Below are positions 47,729-55,314 of a stretch of 55,314 nt of DNA, in pieces; the first letter of the stretch is position 1; each line of letters begins with the position of its first letter. This stretch comes from Aeromonas allosaccharophila (GTDB lineage: Bacteria > Pseudomonadota > Gammaproteobacteria > Enterobacterales > Aeromonadaceae). Under the pieces are notes generated by a model. The model had not been told where the DNA came from and did not search any database. It saw only the letters and a list, made by a program, of their open reading frames with translations. Position numbers and translations under genes: made by a program. Location: assembly GCF_000819685.1 (NCBI RefSeq), contig NZ_CDBR01000089.1:1-55314 (forward strand), in the 5' to 3' direction.

Positions 47729-48671
47729 GGGATTCCTCACTGGCATTGGTGGTGGCTGGCATCGCCAGCAAAGGGATGATGGCGCCGCGATGCTGAATAA
47801 CAGTGCTCGCCAGTCGATGGGCATATTGTGCTGAGTCGTTTACCGAGGCGTTGGCCAGTCGTTTGGCAAGGTAACCTGCGCTGAACGAGTCACCAGCCGC
47901 CGTAGTGTCTATCACCTGCGTCTGTGCCAGTGACACGGCAGGAACTTCATTGCACCGTTCGTCCTGCACGATGAGGCAGGACTCTGCACCACGTTTGACA
48001 ACTATTTCACTGACTCCAAGGGCCTGAGTCCGCGCCAGCGTCTGATCAACCTGGCTATCTCCCCACAAGGCGTACTCGTCATCGAGTGTCAGGAAAGCAA
48101 GGTCAGTCAGCGTCAGCATGGCGTGATAGGCCTGCTGTGCCGCTTCGCGGCTTTCCCAAAGGCGTGGCCGGTAGTTGTTGTCAAAGGCGATCTTCACCCC
48201 GGCAGCGCGACACTCGGCAAGACGTTGCAGCAGGGTTTCCCTGTCCGCTTGGGACAGGATGGCTAGGCTGATACCACTCAAATAGATGTAGTCGAACTCG
48301 TGCAATTGCTGGCAGATATGCTCAGCTTCATCGCCTTGCAACCAGTAACGGGCAGCCGCATCGCTGCGCCAGTAATGGAAGGTCCGCTCGCCGTGCTCGT
48401 CAGTTTCAATGAGGTAGAGACCGGGCAATTTGTGAGCAAAACGCTGCACCAGATCGGTATGGACACCTTCCTGTTGCCACTGCTGCAACATGGTATTGCT
48501 GATGGCATCGGTTCCCATTGCGGTCACATAGTGTACGGCCAGCTCAGTGTTGGCTCGTGCCAGATAGACAGCCGTGTTGAGCGTATCTCCACCGAAATGG
48601 CGGACGATGTTCACCTTGCTCTCCGATAGCTCGATCATGCATTCGCCAATGACGGCAACCTTGATAGCCAT
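47712..48671 (-). CDS. kdgK: 2-keto-3-deoxygluconate kinase
   Basis: 319-residue PfkB-family sugar kinase that phosphorylates KDG to KDPG. It has IGECMIELS at the N-terminus, FGGDTLNTAVYLAR, VKRGAESCLI, and the PfkB signature DTTAAGDSFSAGYLAKRL with the catalytic Asp. ATG 48671 follows GGGAGGACAT; the frame start GTG 48683 lies upstream of it. It is the first gene of the operon, transcribed from the kdgK-kdgR intergenic region, which holds KdgR-type boxes. Confidence 0.95.
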   Translation of the reverse strand: MAIKVAVIGECMIELSESKVNIVRHFGGDTLNTAVYLARANTELAVHYVTAMGTDAISNTMLQQWQQEGVHTDLVQRFAHKLPGLYLIETDEHGERTFHYWRSDAAARYWLQGDEAEHICQQLHEFDYIYLSGISLAILSQADRETLLQRLAECRAAGVKIAFDNNYRPRLWESREAAQQAYHAMLTLTDLAFLTLDDEYALWGDSQVDQTLARTQALGVSEIVVKRGAESCLIVQDERCNEVPAVSLAQTQVIDTTAAGDSFSAGYLAKRLANASVNDSAQYAHRLASTVIQHRGAIIPLLAMPATTNASEESHVSIA

Positions 48672-48704
48672 ATGTCCTCCCACTTTTATGATGGGTCCAT
48701 TCTA

Positions 48705-48752
48705 TTTAATGAAACGAAACTATCAAATGAATTGAAACGCCATTTCATTAAA
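48705..48752. promoter_or_regulatory. KdgR-type operator upstream of kdgK
   Basis: A wide inverted repeat, TTTAATGAAA (48705-48714) and TTTCATTAAA (48743-48752). It contains AATTGAAACGCCATTTCATT (from 48730), close to the enterobacterial KdgR consensus AAATGAAACANTGTTTCATT except in the centre. It lies 34 bp upstream of kdgK. Confidence 0.7.
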
Positions 48753-48877
48753 TTGTGACGGAACGCAAAGGTTCTTCAGCCTGAGGAGGATGCCCGGCGT
48801 GAGAAGCGTTTTAAATGGTTCTGTTTGATACCGTAATCAGGTAAGGTAGCTGCGACCTTGGCTATGATTGCGCGCTT

Positions 48878-48896
48878 GTTTCAAATATAATGAAAC
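48878..48896. promoter_or_regulatory. KdgR-type operator upstream of kdgR
   Basis: GTTTCA and TGAAAC half-sites 7 nt apart (GTTTCAAATATAATGAAAC), ending 24 bp before the kdgR start. This position would allow autoregulation. Confidence 0.6.
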
Positions 48897-48920
48897 GATA
48901 GATTTTATAAGGGGATATAG

Positions 48921-49715
48921 ATGTCAGCGGTAGATAACTCACCGGATTCGGTCTCGTCAGTACTGAAAGTGTTCGGTATCTTGCAGGCCTTGAGTGAACA
49001 AAAAGATATCGGAGTGACTGAGCTGTCCCAGCGGATCATGATGTCAAAAAGCACTGTTTATCGTTTTTTGCAGACCATGAAGACGCTTGGTTATGTCAAT
49101 CAGGAAGGGGAGACTGACAAGTACACCCTTAGTCTGAAGCTTTTCGAACTGGGTGGAAGAGCGCTGGAGCACCAGGATTTGATCCAAATCGCTGATGTCC
49201 AGATGCACCGTTTGGGTAAGTTGACCAAAGAAACGCTGCACCTGGGGGCACTAGATGAAAACAGTGTCGTCTATCTGCACAAGATCGACTCCGAGTACAA
49301 TCTGCGTATGTACTCCCGTATCGGTCGCCGCTGCCCACTCTACAGCACCGCGCTTGGCAAGGTAATGATGGCTTGGCTACCAGAAGAAGAGGTGCGGAGC
49401 ATGTTGGCCGGAGTAACGTTTGAGCGCTTCACCGAACATACCCTGGCCAATGTTGATGCCCTGTTGGCGGAGCTGGCCCAGGTGCGCGGGCAAGGCTATG
49501 CGGAAGACAATGAAGAAAATGAGAACGGGCTGCGTTGCTTCGGTGTGCCTATCTACAACCGGATGGGACGCATCATCACCGGGCTCTCTTTGTCACTACC
49601 GATAGTCCGTTTTGAAGAAAGCAAACGTGCCGAACTTATTAGTTTACTACATGAAGCTGCTGCCCGCATTTCGGCGGAGCTTGGCTATCACGACTATCCC
49701 TTTACCTCAAACTGA
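48921..49715 (+). CDS. kdgR: IclR-family regulator (KdgR-like)
   Basis: 264-residue IclR-type repressor. The N-terminal winged helix has GVTELSQRIMMSKSTVYRFL; the C-terminal effector domain has RCPLYSTALGKVMMAWL and GYAEDNEENENGLRCFGVPI. Divergent from kdgK and next to a KdgR-type box, it fits KdgR, which senses KDG and represses pectin/uronate genes. ATG 48921 follows AAGGGGATATAG. Confidence 0.9.
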   Translation: MSAVDNSPDSVSSVLKVFGILQALSEQKDIGVTELSQRIMMSKSTVYRFLQTMKTLGYVNQEGETDKYTLSLKLFELGGRALEHQDLIQIADVQMHRLGKLTKETLHLGALDENSVVYLHKIDSEYNLRMYSRIGRRCPLYSTALGKVMMAWLPEEEVRSMLAGVTFERFTEHTLANVDALLAELAQVRGQGYAEDNEENENGLRCFGVPIYNRMGRIITGLSLSLPIVRFEESKRAELISLLHEAAARISAELGYHDYPFTSN

Positions 49716-49747
49716 GAGTGTAAGCGCCTTACTTAGCCTCATCATAT

Positions 49748-49774
49748 GAGTGGATGCCAGTCAGGCATCCACTC
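49748..49774. terminator. Hairpin between convergent kdgR and ygjV-like gene
   Basis: Perfect 11-bp stem GAGTGGATGCC/GGCATCCACTC with loop AGTCA between two convergent genes. There is no clear T-tract on either side, so bidirectional termination is likely but unproven. Confidence 0.55.
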
Positions 49775-49785
49775 AATGCTCCCGG

Positions 49786-50310
49786 TTATCGAACCCGACC
49801 GAGCGGCGCTACACCTTGGTGTCGGTAGAGGGAAACCATGGTGTAGCCATTGATGACGAAAAACATCCCCTCTAACAGACTCCCGCCGATCGAGCCAGCC
49901 CAGAGGTTGTGCACAACCCAACAGAGACTGCTGACCAGCATGCACCCTCGCAGTGGTAGTCCATCCAATCTGAACAGGGCATAGGTACTCAACGTGGTTC
50001 CCGTCAGGGTGAGCAATTGCATGGGATGTTCCAGCTGAGGAAGCACCAGCACCCAAACCAACACAATAAAGCTCCACATGACGCTTAACGTTCGGTGGTA
50101 TCCAGAGACCCACGTGCGGACTGCACACAGCAGGCAGTTTATGGCGGCGACCGTCGCACCGAGCATCATAAAGTGCATAGCCAAAAGTACCCCATTAAGG
50201 GTCAGGTGCCGCCGCAATTTCTGATCCTGGTGTTGCAAAAAAGCGGTGGCACCGATAGCGCAAGCCAGCAACCCAAGGAGCTGGGCCAGCCAAGGTGCAT
50301 CAAGATGCAT
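49786..50310 (-). CDS. YgjV-family inner-membrane protein
   Basis: 174-residue membrane protein with about six helices, resembling E. coli YgjV (a PQ-loop-like/Imp-YgjV family of unknown function). Seen are ALHFMMLGA-like MHFMMLGATVAAINCLL, RTWVSGYHRT and SSLCWVVHNLWAGSIGG. E. coli ygjV lies next to uxaCA-exuR uronate genes, consistent with this context. ATG 50310 is chosen; the longer frame start at 50367 lies in the kduD terminator. Confidence 0.75.
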   Translation of the reverse strand: MHLDAPWLAQLLGLLACAIGATAFLQHQDQKLRRHLTLNGVLLAMHFMMLGATVAAINCLLCAVRTWVSGYHRTLSVMWSFIVLVWVLVLPQLEHPMQLLTLTGTTLSTYALFRLDGLPLRGCMLVSSLCWVVHNLWAGSIGGSLLEGMFFVINGYTMVSLYRHQGVAPLGRVR

Positions 50311-50337
50311 AGGGTAAATTCCGTAACAGGATTGAAC

Positions 50338-50359
50338 AAAAAAGGCGCCATTGGCGCCT
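50338..50359 (-). terminator. Terminator of kduI-kduD
   Basis: Stem AAGGCGCC/GGCGCCTT with loop AAT, followed by TTTTTTG on the minus strand, 18 bp after the kduD stop. Confidence 0.85.
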
Positions 50360-50376
50360 TGTTGCATCTTAAGAGA

Positions 50377-51138
50377 TCAGCGGGCCAACCAGCCACCATC
50401 CACAGCGATTGTGTAGCCATTGATGTAGTCGGAAGCCGCAGAGGCAAGGAAGACTGCCGGGCCCATCATGTCATCGGGTACACCCCAACGTCCGGCCGGG
50501 ATCCGTTCCAGAATGGCGGCATTGCGATCCTCATCTGCACGCAGTGCTGTCGTATTGTTGGTGGCCATGTAACCGGGAGCAATGGCGTTCACGTTGATAC
50601 CTTGGCTTGCCCATTCATTGGCCAGCAGGCGGGTGATCCCCATCACGCCGCTCTTGGAGGCGGTGTAGGAAGGCACTCTGATCCCGCCCTGATACGAGAG
50701 CATGGAGGCAATATTGATGATCTTGCCGCCCAGGCCCTGAGCGATAAACTGCTTCGCGACTGCTTGGGACATGAAGAAGACGCTCTTGATGTTGATGTTC
50801 ATCACATCATCCCAGTCCTTCTCGCTGAAGTTGATGGCGTCTTCGCGGCGAATGATGCCAGCGTTGTTGACCAGGATGTCGACCCGACCAAACCGGGAGA
50901 CGGCCTGATCCACCAGTCCTGGTAAGGTATCAACCTTGCTGACGTCGGCCTTGAGACTAAGGAACTGGCGGCCAATGGCCTCGACCTTGGCAATGGTATC
51001 GGTAGGCTCGACAATGTTGACACCAACGATTTCACAGCCTGCCTGAGCCAGGCCCAACGCCATACCCTGACCCAGACCGGTATCGCAACCGGTCACGATG
51101 GCAATCTTACCCTTCAAATCGAATGCATTGAGAATCAT
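50377..51138 (-). CDS. kduD: 2-dehydro-3-deoxy-D-gluconate 5-dehydrogenase
   Basis: 253-residue classical SDR that reduces 2,5-diketo-3-deoxygluconate to KDG. It has TGCDTGLGQGMALG (nucleotide loop), NNAGIIRRED, the catalytic Ser in NIASMLSYQGG and YTASK with Tyr/Lys, plus the GRWGVPDD and VDGGWLAR tail typical of KduD. ATG 51138 follows GAGGAAATAAG; the frame extends to 51195 without support. Downstream of kduI, 84 bp apart. Confidence 0.94.
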   Translation of the reverse strand: MILNAFDLKGKIAIVTGCDTGLGQGMALGLAQAGCEIVGVNIVEPTDTIAKVEAIGRQFLSLKADVSKVDTLPGLVDQAVSRFGRVDILVNNAGIIRREDAINFSEKDWDDVMNINIKSVFFMSQAVAKQFIAQGLGGKIINIASMLSYQGGIRVPSYTASKSGVMGITRLLANEWASQGINVNAIAPGYMATNNTTALRADEDRNAAILERIPAGRWGVPDDMMGPAVFLASAASDYINGYTIAVDGGWLAR

Positions 51139-51222
51139 CTTATTTCCTCTGCTGCCACCCAGCGTGACAGTCTTGATGGTGGTGATGCGGGCCATCTGAA
51201 GCGGGCCCGGACATAAAGGGAA

Positions 51223-52059
51223 TTAACGCAGATCCTCGATGGCAACATGATCCATGTCACCGAACACCTGATTCTCACCGACCATGCCCCAGATAAAGGT
51301 ATAAGCCTGGGTACCTACCCCGGAGTGAATGGACCAACTTGGCGAGATCACTGCCTGCTCGTTGTGGATCAGCAAATGGCGAGTCTCGTCAGGCTTGCCC
51401 ATCATGTGGAATACAGCCGCATCCTCTTTCATGTTGAAGTAGAAGTAGACCTCCATACGACGCTCATGAGTGTGGCAAGGCATGGTGTTCCACAAACTAC
51501 CTTCCTCCAGCTGGGTCATGCCCATTACCAATTGACAGGTCGGCAGTACATCCGGCACCAGGTATTTGTAGATGGTGCGACGGTTGCTGGTAGACGCGTC
51601 ACCGATGGTGCTGGGGGAAGCCTGCTCCTTGGTGACTTTGCGGGTCGGGAAATGCATGTGGGCCGGAGCACTGTTGTAGTAAAACTTGGCCGGTTGCGAG
51701 GCATCGACGCTGGCAAAACTTAGCTCCCTGGCGCCCTGTCCCACGTAAAGCGCTTCGGCATTACCGACTTCAAAGGTGGTTCCATCCACAGTAACCACAC
51801 CGGGGCCACCGATGTTGATAAGCCCAAGCTCGCGACGTTCGAGGAAATAGCTGACACCAAAGGTCTTACCTAGCTCGTCTGAGAAACCAAGCGGACCGTT
51901 AACCGGCATCATGCCACCGAACACGATGCGATCGATGTGGCTGTAGGTCATGGTCAGCTTGTTCGGGGTGAAGATCTCCTCAACCAGAAACTCACGGCGC
52001 AGGCCCTGAGTATCAAGTTGCTTGGCATGGTCGCTATGGATGCTTTGACGAATTTGCAT
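51223..52059 (-). CDS. kduI: 5-dehydro-4-deoxy-D-glucuronate isomerase
   Basis: 278-residue cupin isomerase with the same length and start as E. coli KduI ([20 protein letters not shown]). It has the metal-binding region [16 protein letters not shown] and the tail [15 protein letters not shown]. It converts the unsaturated uronate product 5-keto-4-deoxyuronate to 2,5-diketo-3-deoxygluconate. ATG 52059 follows GAGGTTCATT. No lyase or unsaturated glucuronyl hydrolase is in the window, so the island handles only the lower pathway. Confidence 0.95.
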   Translation of the reverse strand: MQIRQSIHSDHAKQLDTQGLRREFLVEEIFTPNKLTMTYSHIDRIVFGGMMPVNGPLGFSDELGKTFGVSYFLERRELGLINIGGPGVVTVDGTTFEVGNAEALYVGQGARELSFASVDASQPAKFYYNSAPAHMHFPTRKVTKEQASPSTIGDASTSNRRTIYKYLVPDVLPTCQLVMGMTQLEEGSLWNTMPCHTHERRMEVYFYFNMKEDAAVFHMMGKPDETRHLLIHNEQAVISPSWSIHSGVGTQAYTFIWGMVGENQVFGDMDHVAIEDLR

Positions 52060-52161
52060 AATGAACCTCAATTCAGGGCCTTTACGGCATCAATGACTGC
52101 GTACTTACGCTTTACTTTGTGGAACGCACGATACCAATAAATGGAAACGTCATCAATTTAA

Positions 52162-52182
52162 AAATGAAACGTTGTTTTGATT
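52162..52182. promoter_or_regulatory. KdgR-type operator upstream of kduI
   Basis: AAATGAAACGTTGTTTTGAT followed by T matches the enterobacterial KdgR consensus AAATGAAACANTGTTTCATT at most positions (16 of 20 by eye), about 100 bp upstream of kduI. A weaker half AAATGGAAACG precedes it. Confidence 0.7.
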
Positions 52183-52617
52183 TTGTGATTTTGAGCTAAT
52201 TCCGGGAAACTGACACTTCGGGTGTTTGTCAGGCCACAAAGGCAAGTCGGTAAGTAGTAGCGATATGGGGATGGAAATAGCTGCTGAGAGCACAGGAGTC
52301 ATCCCTGAGCTGAGTTCTCTTTGTAAAGTGAACCCTTCTTCGTGCCATCCGGGTGATTCTTGGGTACCAAGATGATGGCGAGCGAGTTTTGCACAAACCC
52401 CACTTTGCAGTTGGAGGATAGACTCATTTGTTTATGGTTGACGCGTATAATGCAGGCCAGAACAAGGCAACATTGTGGTGAGTTTTCAGTCTGGCTCATC
52501 AGGCACTCGCCTACCTCTCCCCAACGCCCCCGTAAAAATATTAGAAATACCCATGAGTCTCTGGAAAGTAGATTAAAAAACACCCAACCATGTTCTTCCT
52601 CTTTCCTGCTCATCAGG

Positions 52618-52623
52618 TATAAT
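52618..52623 (+). promoter_or_regulatory. Island-borne rimO promoter (-10)
   Basis: TATAAT 39 bp before the rimO start. The -35 is weak (TTCTTC at 52593 with 19-bp spacing). It lies inside the island and would drive the reconstituted rimO. Confidence 0.45.
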
Positions 52624-52661
52624 CCGCCATCTTTTTTTGCATCAGTGACCAGCGACCCCCT

Positions 52662-54089
52662 ATGACTGTCAACCGTTTTGACCCCAGCTCAGACAGCCTG
52701 ACGCCTGCAACCACGCAGGTTCAGCCATCGGACGACCAACCTGTCCAACAAGCGACTTCCAGCATTATTAGGTCTCACCATCCAAGGATTGGTTTTGTGA
52801 GCTTGGGTTGCCCCAAAAACCTGGTCGATTCCGAGCGCATCCTGACCCAGCTGCGTACCGAAGGGTACGACGTGGTGCCCAGCTATGACGATGCCGAGCT
52901 GGTTGTCGTCAACACCTGTGGCTTTATCGACAGTGCGGTGCAGGAGTCGCTCGAAGCGATCGGCGAAGCGCTAGCCGAGAACGGCAAGGTGATCGTCACC
53001 GGCTGCCTTGGCGCCAAAGAGAATCAGATCCGCGAGATCCACCCCAAGGTGCTCGAGATCACCGGCCCCCACGCCTACGAAGAGGTGCTGGGTCACGTCC
53101 ACAAATATGTGGCCAAACCGGAGCACAACCCCTTCACCAGTCTGGTACCGGCCCACGGCGTCAAGCTGACCCCGCGCCACTACGCCTATCTGAAGATTTC
53201 CGAAGGCTGCAACCATCGCTGCACCTTCTGCATCATCCCCTCCATGCGCGGGGATCTGGTGAGCCGTCCCATCGGCGACGTGCTGGCGGAAGCCAAGCGC
53301 CTGAAAGAGGCGGGCGTGAAAGAGATCCTGGTGATCTCTCAAGACACCTCCGCCTACGGCGTTGATGTCAAACACCGCACCGGTTTCTACGACGGCATGC
53401 CGGTCAAGACCAGCATGGTCGCCCTGTGCGAAGAGCTGGCCAAGCTCGATATCTGGGTACGTCTGCACTACGTCTACCCCTATCCGCATGTGGATGACGT
53501 CATCCCGCTGATGCGCGATGGCAAGGTACTGCCCTACCTCGATATTCCGTTGCAGCACGCCAGCCCCCGCATCCTGAAACTGATGAAGCGCCCGGGTACG
53601 GTCGAGCGCACCCTGGAGCGGATCCAGAAGTGGCGCGAGATCTGCCCGCAGATCACCCTGCGCTCCACTTTTATCGTTGGCTTCCCGGGCGAGACCGAGG
53701 AAGAGTTCCAGATGCTGCTGGACTTCATCGACAAGGCGGAGCTGGATCGCGTCGGCTGCTTCAAATACAGCCCAGTCGAAGGGGCGCTGGCCAACGAGCT
53801 GCCAGATCCGGTACCGGAAGAGGTACAGGAAGAGCGCTTCCAGCGTTTTATGGAGCTGCAACAGCAGGTCTCCATCCGCAAGCTGGCCCGCAAAGTGGGT
53901 CAGGAGATGACCATCATCATCGACGAAGTGGACGAAGAGGGTGCCACTGGCCGCTCCTTCGCCGATGCGCCGGAGATCGACGGTCTGGTCTACCTCAACG
54001 GCGAAACCAGCCTCAAGCCGGGCGACATGGTCAAGGTGCGGATCGACGAATCCGACGAATATGACCTGTGGGCCAGCCTGATCAGCTAA
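52662..54089 (+). CDS. rimO: Ribosomal protein S12 methylthiotransferase RimO, with replaced N-terminus
   Basis: 475-residue radical SAM methylthiotransferase that modifies Asp of ribosomal protein S12. The UPF0004 domain has cluster cysteines C50 ([12 protein letters not shown]), C86 (VNTCGFID) and C115 (TGCLGAKE). The radical SAM CxxxCxxC is at C183, C187 and C190 (CNHRCTFC), and the C-terminal TRAM domain ends [13 protein letters not shown]. The first 40 or so residues ([13 protein letters not shown]...) are foreign: the native start (MSNTKQAPKVG) remains at 45183. The new leader is 33 residues longer and resembles the MTVE-F-P type N-terminus of Shewanella RimO as I recall it. The enzyme core is intact. 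Confidence 0.95.
   Translation: MTVNRFDPSSDSLTPATTQVQPSDDQPVQQATSSIIRSHHPRIGFVSLGCPKNLVDSERILTQLRTEGYDVVPSYDDAELVVVNTCGFIDSAVQESLEAIGEALAENGKVIVTGCLGAKENQIREIHPKVLEITGPHAYEEVLGHVHKYVAKPEHNPFTSLVPAHGVKLTPRHYAYLKISEGCNHRCTFCIIPSMRGDLVSRPIGDVLAEAKRLKEAGVKEILVISQDTSAYGVDVKHRTGFYDGMPVKTSMVALCEELAKLDIWVRLHYVYPYPHVDDVIPLMRDGKVLPYLDIPLQHASPRILKLMKRPGTVERTLERIQKWREICPQITLRSTFIVGFPGETEEEFQMLLDFIDKAELDRVGCFKYSPVEGALANELPDPVPEEVQEERFQRFMELQQQVSIRKLARKVGQEMTIIIDEVDEEGATGRSFADAPEIDGLVYLNGETSLKPGDMVKVRIDESDEYDLWASLIS
52802..52813. repeat. Right junction repeat (attR-like)
   Basis: CTTGGGTTGCCC, the exact partner of 45224-45235, lying at the same rimO codons. To its right codon use is GC-rich and core-like; to its left it is lower in GC and uses AGG and ATT codons. 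Confidence 0.7.
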
Positions 54090-54111
54090 TTAAGGCTTTA
54101 CCAGCCAAATG

Positions 54112-54137
54112 AAAAAAGCGCCTGCGGGCGTTTTTTT
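54112..54137 (+). terminator. Terminator of rimO
   Basis: Stem CGCC/GGCG with loop TGCG, six A before it and T7 after it (54131-54137), 25 bp past the rimO stop. The T-tract ends two bases before the IS1595 end at 54140. Confidence 0.85.
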
Positions 54138-54139
54138 AT

Positions 54140-54713
54140 GGCTATGTCCCAATTACGTGTTGCATGGGGTGCCCCAGCGCCTCATGCAAACACGCTTTGA
54201 TATTCACGCCCTTCCCGTAACGCTCCAGCATCCTGCGCCAACCCAGGTAATTCTTCAGGTAGTGCGTCGCCACGCCATGGAACCGCTCCATCCACGCCTT
54301 CAACCGATGGTGATACCCGTTCACGTGCTGGATGTGATACGCACCGACCACCCGTTCGCCTTGGCGATTGTGCACTACCTGATGGGTGACGCCCTGCGCT
54401 TGGCTAAAACTGGCATACACACCCGCACCATCGCTACACAGCACCGCATCCGGTGACACCAGCGGCGTCAAGACCGCGATGACCGCCTCGGCATTTATCT
54501 TCTCCAGCTGAAAATCCGCATGGTGGCCAGCCCTGTCTTGCACCACCATCACCGGAATGTAATCCGGCCCGGTTCCACGGGTGCGCCCCTTGCCACCACG
54601 ATGCCTTGGCGGACGCGGCAGTCCCCGTTGCCCCTTGAACGATTCAAGGAAGAAGGTCTCGTCTACCTCAACGATGCCCTCTTCCCGGGTGGCCTGATGG
54701 GTAGCCATCGCGC
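54140..54713 (-). mobile_element. IS1595-family element, 3' part
   Basis: The 3' terminal repeat GGCTATGTCCCAATTACGTG starts at 54140. The 5' part of the element is lost; it is joined at 54713/54714 to an IS5-family end. The orientation is opposite to the copy at 33981. Confidence 0.88.
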
Positions 54714-54843
54714 GGCGTTGTTGCCCAAATCGATGCAGCTTGAATGGAACTAACTGAGAACTTGGTGATCTGATCACCACCATCCCCTTCAAGTCTGCAT
54801 CATGGGCAAGTCGCTTCACCCCATCACCAACTGGCCTACACAC
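54142..54843 (-). pseudogene. Chimeric frame: IS1595 transposase C-terminus fused to antisense IS5 DNA
   Basis: The frame carries an intact IS1595 catalytic half ([22 protein letters not shown], then [19 protein letters not shown]). Its first 50 or so residues come from antisense IS5 sequence across the junction at 54713. The N-terminal zinc-ribbon and helix-turn-helix are missing, so it is not expected to transpose. It shows CGC (Arg) where the copy at 34540 has a stop. Confidence 0.85.
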
Positions 54844-55085
54844 AACAAGTCTTTGATTAACCGTGGTTCACTCACCTTCTGGGTTGATGCCGAGGCCATG
54901 AGCAACTGGTTTCACCACGACCATCATGGGCGGCGGGGGCGCAGCCAGCTTTACACTGACCAGACCATCTGTACCTTTCTGATGCTCAAGGGGATTTTCA
55001 ATCTCACTCTGCGGGCCACTCAGGGACTACTCGACTCCCTGTTCGAGTTGATGAATGTGCCGTTGTGCACACCGGACTATAGCTA
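54714..55085 (+). mobile_element. IS5-family (IS903-like) element, interrupted
   Basis: The left end GGCGTTGTTGCCCAAATCG at 54714 begins the element. The transposase starts at 54802 with [18 protein letters not shown], continues [16 protein letters not shown] and stops after PDYS at 55086, where IS110-type sequence begins. Only about 94 residues remain. Confidence 0.82.
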
Positions 55086-55086
55086 A
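54802..55086 (+). pseudogene. IS5-family transposase, truncated
   Basis: 94-residue N-terminal part of an IS903-group IS5 transposase ([15 protein letters not shown], then TDQTICTFLMLKGIFNLTLR). It is cut off by the adjoining IS110-family element before the DDE residues. Confidence 0.85.
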
Positions 55087-55314
55087 TGGGATGGTCGCCC
55101 CTCCCCAAAACGGCATCTGAGTGCCAAAGTGGCGAATGTAAGTTCCCACTGATGAGAGAGGCGACCACCATGAAGGCTACGACTATCGGCATTGATCTGG
55201 CAAAACATCTCTTCCAATTACATGGCGTTGATCAACATGGCAAGACGGTCCTCAAGCGACAGTTGAAGCGGGATCAGATGCTCTCATTCTTTACCAATCT
55301 TCCTCCTAGCCTGA
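55087..55314 (+). mobile_element. IS110-family element, 5' part (runs off window edge)
   Basis: Leader DNA (GGATGGTCGCCCCTCC...) followed by an IS110-family transposase start. It interrupts the IS5 transposase. The exact left end is not certain because IS110 elements often lack clear inverted repeats. Confidence 0.75.
55170..55314 (+). CDS. IS110-family transposase, N-terminal part
   Basis: 48 codons from ATG 55170 to the window edge. They begin MKATTIGIDLAKHLFQLHGV, with the first Asp of the DEDD RuvC-like catalytic set, and continue KTVLKRQLKRDQML. The ribosome site GAGAGGCGACCACC precedes the start. The rest lies outside the window. Confidence 0.85.
   Translation, partial: MKATTIGIDLAKHLFQLHGVDQHGKTVLKRQLKRDQMLSFFTNLPPSL

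Larger units (their letters stand above)
52060..52661. other. Intergenic region kduI-rimO, right end of island
   Basis: About 600 bp without a credible gene. It holds the KdgR-type box at 52162, a TATAAT at 52446-52451 that may belong to a small transcript, and the promoter-like TATAAT at 52618 ahead of rimO. The reading frames seen here lack coding character. Confidence 0.6.

Noticed and set aside
50311..50367. Longer start for the YgjV-like protein
   Set aside because: The first codons lie in the kduD terminator hairpin; the ATG at 50310 begins the membrane protein cleanly.
45255..52661. Integrase or conjugation gene within the rimO island
   Set aside because: All frames over 60 codons were considered; every real gene is metabolic or regulatory and none resembles a recombinase, relaxase or replication protein.
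52971..53861. 296-codon minus-strand frame opposite rimO
   Set aside because: Shadow of the radical SAM gene's codon bias; no start context and no family.

Overview
The window is most likely chromosomal DNA of an Aeromonas (Gammaproteobacteria). The evidence is the GC-rich housekeeping genes, an acrAB (aheAB-type) efflux operon beside an O-antigen locus, and rimO. The species cannot be fixed from the sequence alone.

Layout. (1) 1-412: end of an IS1595-family element. (2) 421-8093, minus strand: a group-4-capsule-like export operon, transcribed as multi-SLBB Wza-like exporter, Wzz, GfcA, GfcB, GfcC, GfcD. (3) 8094-9420: two hexanucleotide tandem repeats and a decayed GT2 glycosyltransferase. 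(4) 9421-33085, minus strand: a Wzx/Wzy-type O-antigen cluster. It begins with wecA and rmlBDAC (dTDP-L-rhamnose). Next is a decayed CDP-3,6-dideoxyhexose pathway: ddhD pseudogene, intact ddhA and ddhB, an IS remnant where ddhC is expected, and AscE- and AscF-like genes. It continues with wzx, a GT2, wbbL, a GT4, wzy, a GT2, a WbsX-type protein, and gmd-fcl-gmm-manC-manB (GDP-L-fucose). A JUMPStart/ops-like element lies about 315 bp upstream of wecA. (5) 33.7-35.0 kb: nested IS5 and IS1595 remnants. (6) 35.1-45.1 kb, core-like: acrB, acrA and acrR with a perfect AcrR-type operator, a methyltransferase-like gene, a DAACS symporter, a DUF134/NifX-domain/small Cys-protein operon, and an HD-GYP gene cut by a nonsense codon. 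(7) 45.2-52.8 kb: an integrase-free metabolic island inserted in the 5' end of rimO. It carries kdgT, yhcH-like, eda, kdgK, kdgR (IclR), a ygjV-like gene, kduD and kduI for 2-keto-3-deoxygluconate/unsaturated uronate catabolism. (8) 52.66-54.09 kb: a full rimO with a replaced N-terminus. (9) 54.1-55.3 kb: IS1595, IS5 and IS110 remnants.

How it works together: WecA and WbbL would start the repeat unit with GlcNAc then rhamnose. The remaining transferases add sugars that may include fucose. Wzx and Wzy flip and polymerise the unit, and Wzz and the Gfc/Wza genes control length and export. The most notable observation is the rimO island: a 23-codon stub of the native rimO remains on the left, and the right end supplies a new promoter and N-terminus that reconstitutes the gene, with CTTGGGTTGCCC repeated at both junctions. 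Others are the AT-only T-tract target shared by all three IS1595 copies, decay of the dideoxyhexose pathway, and a Cys/His-rich reading frame that continues past two stop codons after the NifX-domain gene.
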